Below are positions 63,393 to 64,000 of a stretch of 64,000 nt of DNA, piece by piece. The position numbers were made by a program, and so were the translations under genes. Source of the stretch: Chitinophagaceae bacterium (GTDB lineage Bacteria; Bacteroidota; Bacteroidia; Chitinophagales; Chitinophagaceae); assembly GCA_017307735.1 (NCBI GenBank), contig JAFKGR010000007.1, forward strand, positions 291,300 to 355,299, in the 5' to 3' direction. How positions within the stretch are numbered: position 1 is the stretch's first letter; each line of letters begins with the position of its first letter. The notes beneath the pieces are model-generated. The model worked only from the letters and a program-made list of their open reading frames with translations, was not told where the DNA came from and did no database searches.

Positions 63393-63437
63393 TAAATTAA
63401 TGAATTGCAAATTTTTTTCAGTAAATCCTAAAATGAT

Positions 63438-63848
63438 ATGAATTATTGGCTTATAAAATCTGAACCTTACGTTTATAGTTATGATGACCTGACGCATGAT
63501 AAAAAAACTTCATGGGATGGCGTACGCAATTATGCTGCACGCAATTATATGCGTGAAATGAAAAAAGGAGATCAGGTTTTTTTCTATCACAGCAATGAAG
63601 GCAAGCAAATAGTGGGAATTGCAACCATCTCAAAAGAAGCATATCCCGATCCAACGGCGGTGGATAATAAAGGATGGGTTTCCGTTGAAATCAAACCATT
63701 GAAGAAGCTTAAGAAGTTTATCACACTGGTTGATGTCAGGGTTGAGAAAATCTTATCCGAAATGGAACTTGTAAAAAATTCGAGATTGTCAGTTCAGAAA
63801 GTTTCTTCAAAAGAATGGATAAAAATTTTAAAGATGGCCGGTGAATAA
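63438..63848 (+). CDS. EVE domain-containing protein
   Basis: A 136-residue protein with the PUA-like EVE fold: begins MNYWLIKSEPYVYSYDDL with WDGVRNYAARNYMREMKKGDQVFFYHSN, the family hallmark, and ends with KILKMAGE. EVE domains are thought to recognise modified bases in nucleic acid. The length is standard for single-domain forms. Start ATG at 63438. Confidence 0.9.
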   Translation: MNYWLIKSEPYVYSYDDLTHDKKTSWDGVRNYAARNYMREMKKGDQVFFYHSNEGKQIVGIATISKEAYPDPTAVDNKGWVSVEIKPLKKLKKFITLVDVRVEKILSEMELVKNSRLSVQKVSSKEWIKILKMAGE

Positions 63849-63860
63849 ATGTAATACTAT

Positions 63861-64000
63861 TTATAATTCACTAATAGTCCTAAATGTATCTAAATAAAGT
63901 TGAAATGAGGTGATTGAAATAATTCTTTCTACAGTGAGTTTATCTTGAATAATTCTTTCCAGTTCCTTTGAAAGTTCCTCAATAGACTTGTAAGTTTTGT
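63861..64000 (-). CDS. Partial protein, C-terminal end, family unknown
   Basis: The minus strand from 63998 to the TAA at 63861 reads 45 residues, KTYKSIEELSKELER... ending DTFRTISEL, without internal stops. The gene continues past the right edge. The rest of the sequence shows only an amphipathic helix; no family was recognised. Other frames on both strands are interrupted, so this is the best reading, but it could be chance. Confidence 0.4.
   Translation of the reverse strand, partial: KTYKSIEELSKELERIIQDKLTVERIISITSFQLYLDTFRTISEL

Noticed and set aside
1..64000. Mobile elements, prophage, tRNA or rRNA genes
   Set aside because: No transposase, integrase, phage structural gene, terminal inverted repeat or RNA gene signature was seen in the window.

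Overview
The window reads as chromosomal DNA of a member of the Bacteroidota, most likely a Chitinophagaceae- or Sphingobacteriales-like environmental heterotroph. The evidence is a moderately AT-rich sequence, dense short-gap gene packing, several exact TAnnTTTG minus-7 promoter boxes (the Bacteroidota sigma consensus), the rpmB-rpmG-DUF4295 ribosomal cluster, a bshC gene (bacillithiol synthesis), many N-terminal lipoprotein signals and many glycosidases. I see no rRNA, tRNA, CRISPR array, prophage or insertion sequence.

Layout. 0-6.6 kb: a truncated beta-lactamase-fold hydrolase, a DPP III-type metallopeptidase lipoprotein, a dienelactone hydrolase, a WalJ/YycJ-like metallohydrolase and small accessory genes. 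7.0-8.8 kb: a NorC/NorB-like cytochrome c and heme-copper subunit pair with altered ligand positions, with copies of an ACGAATTCACGAAT repeat on both sides. 9.2-15.2 kb: ffh, a PAP2 phosphatase, an LTA-synthase-like sulfatase-fold protein and a GH29 fucosidase. 15.3-16.7 kb: a DUF4143 AAA ATPase with three 32-bp-phased repeats upstream. 16.7-25.7 kb: a tightly packed catabolic operon (GH13, GH31, Fe/2-oxoglutarate dioxygenase, class III-like alcohol dehydrogenase, esterase, FMN 2-hydroxyacid oxidase) divergent from an AraC-type regulator. 25.8-31.1 kb: thioredoxin, a DapA-like lyase with a semialdehyde dehydrogenase, a sugar-kinase-like phosphotransferase and DedA.

31.3-38.4 kb: purK and purE separated by a complete RND efflux operon. 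38.4-43.3 kb: bshC, rimO, ftsY and the ribosomal cluster, which includes an unlisted-size 55-codon DUF4295 gene. 43.5-48.3 kb: thioredoxin-OsmC, an EamA transporter, a candidate small RNA with its own promoter and terminator, era, a TPMT-like methyltransferase and aroC. 48.3-53.4 kb: a two-gene ABC exporter with one degenerate ATP site, and mgtE. 53.7-64 kb: BI-1, SIMPL, GH20, a class C acid phosphatase, a CbpA-CbpM chaperone pair, an APC permease, an extended SDR coupled to a steroid 5-alpha-reductase homologue, tatA, an EVE-domain protein and a truncated end gene.

Most interesting as possible systems: (1) the dioxygenase plus formaldehyde-type detoxification pair inside a glycosidase operon, which could be an oxidative O-demethylation route; (2) the ligand-substituted NOR-like oxidase pair; (3) the phased repeats before the AAA ATPase; (4) the candidate small RNA at 45.4-45.6 kb; (5) the SDR/5-alpha-reductase pair. 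All functions are read from motifs by eye; no database search was possible.
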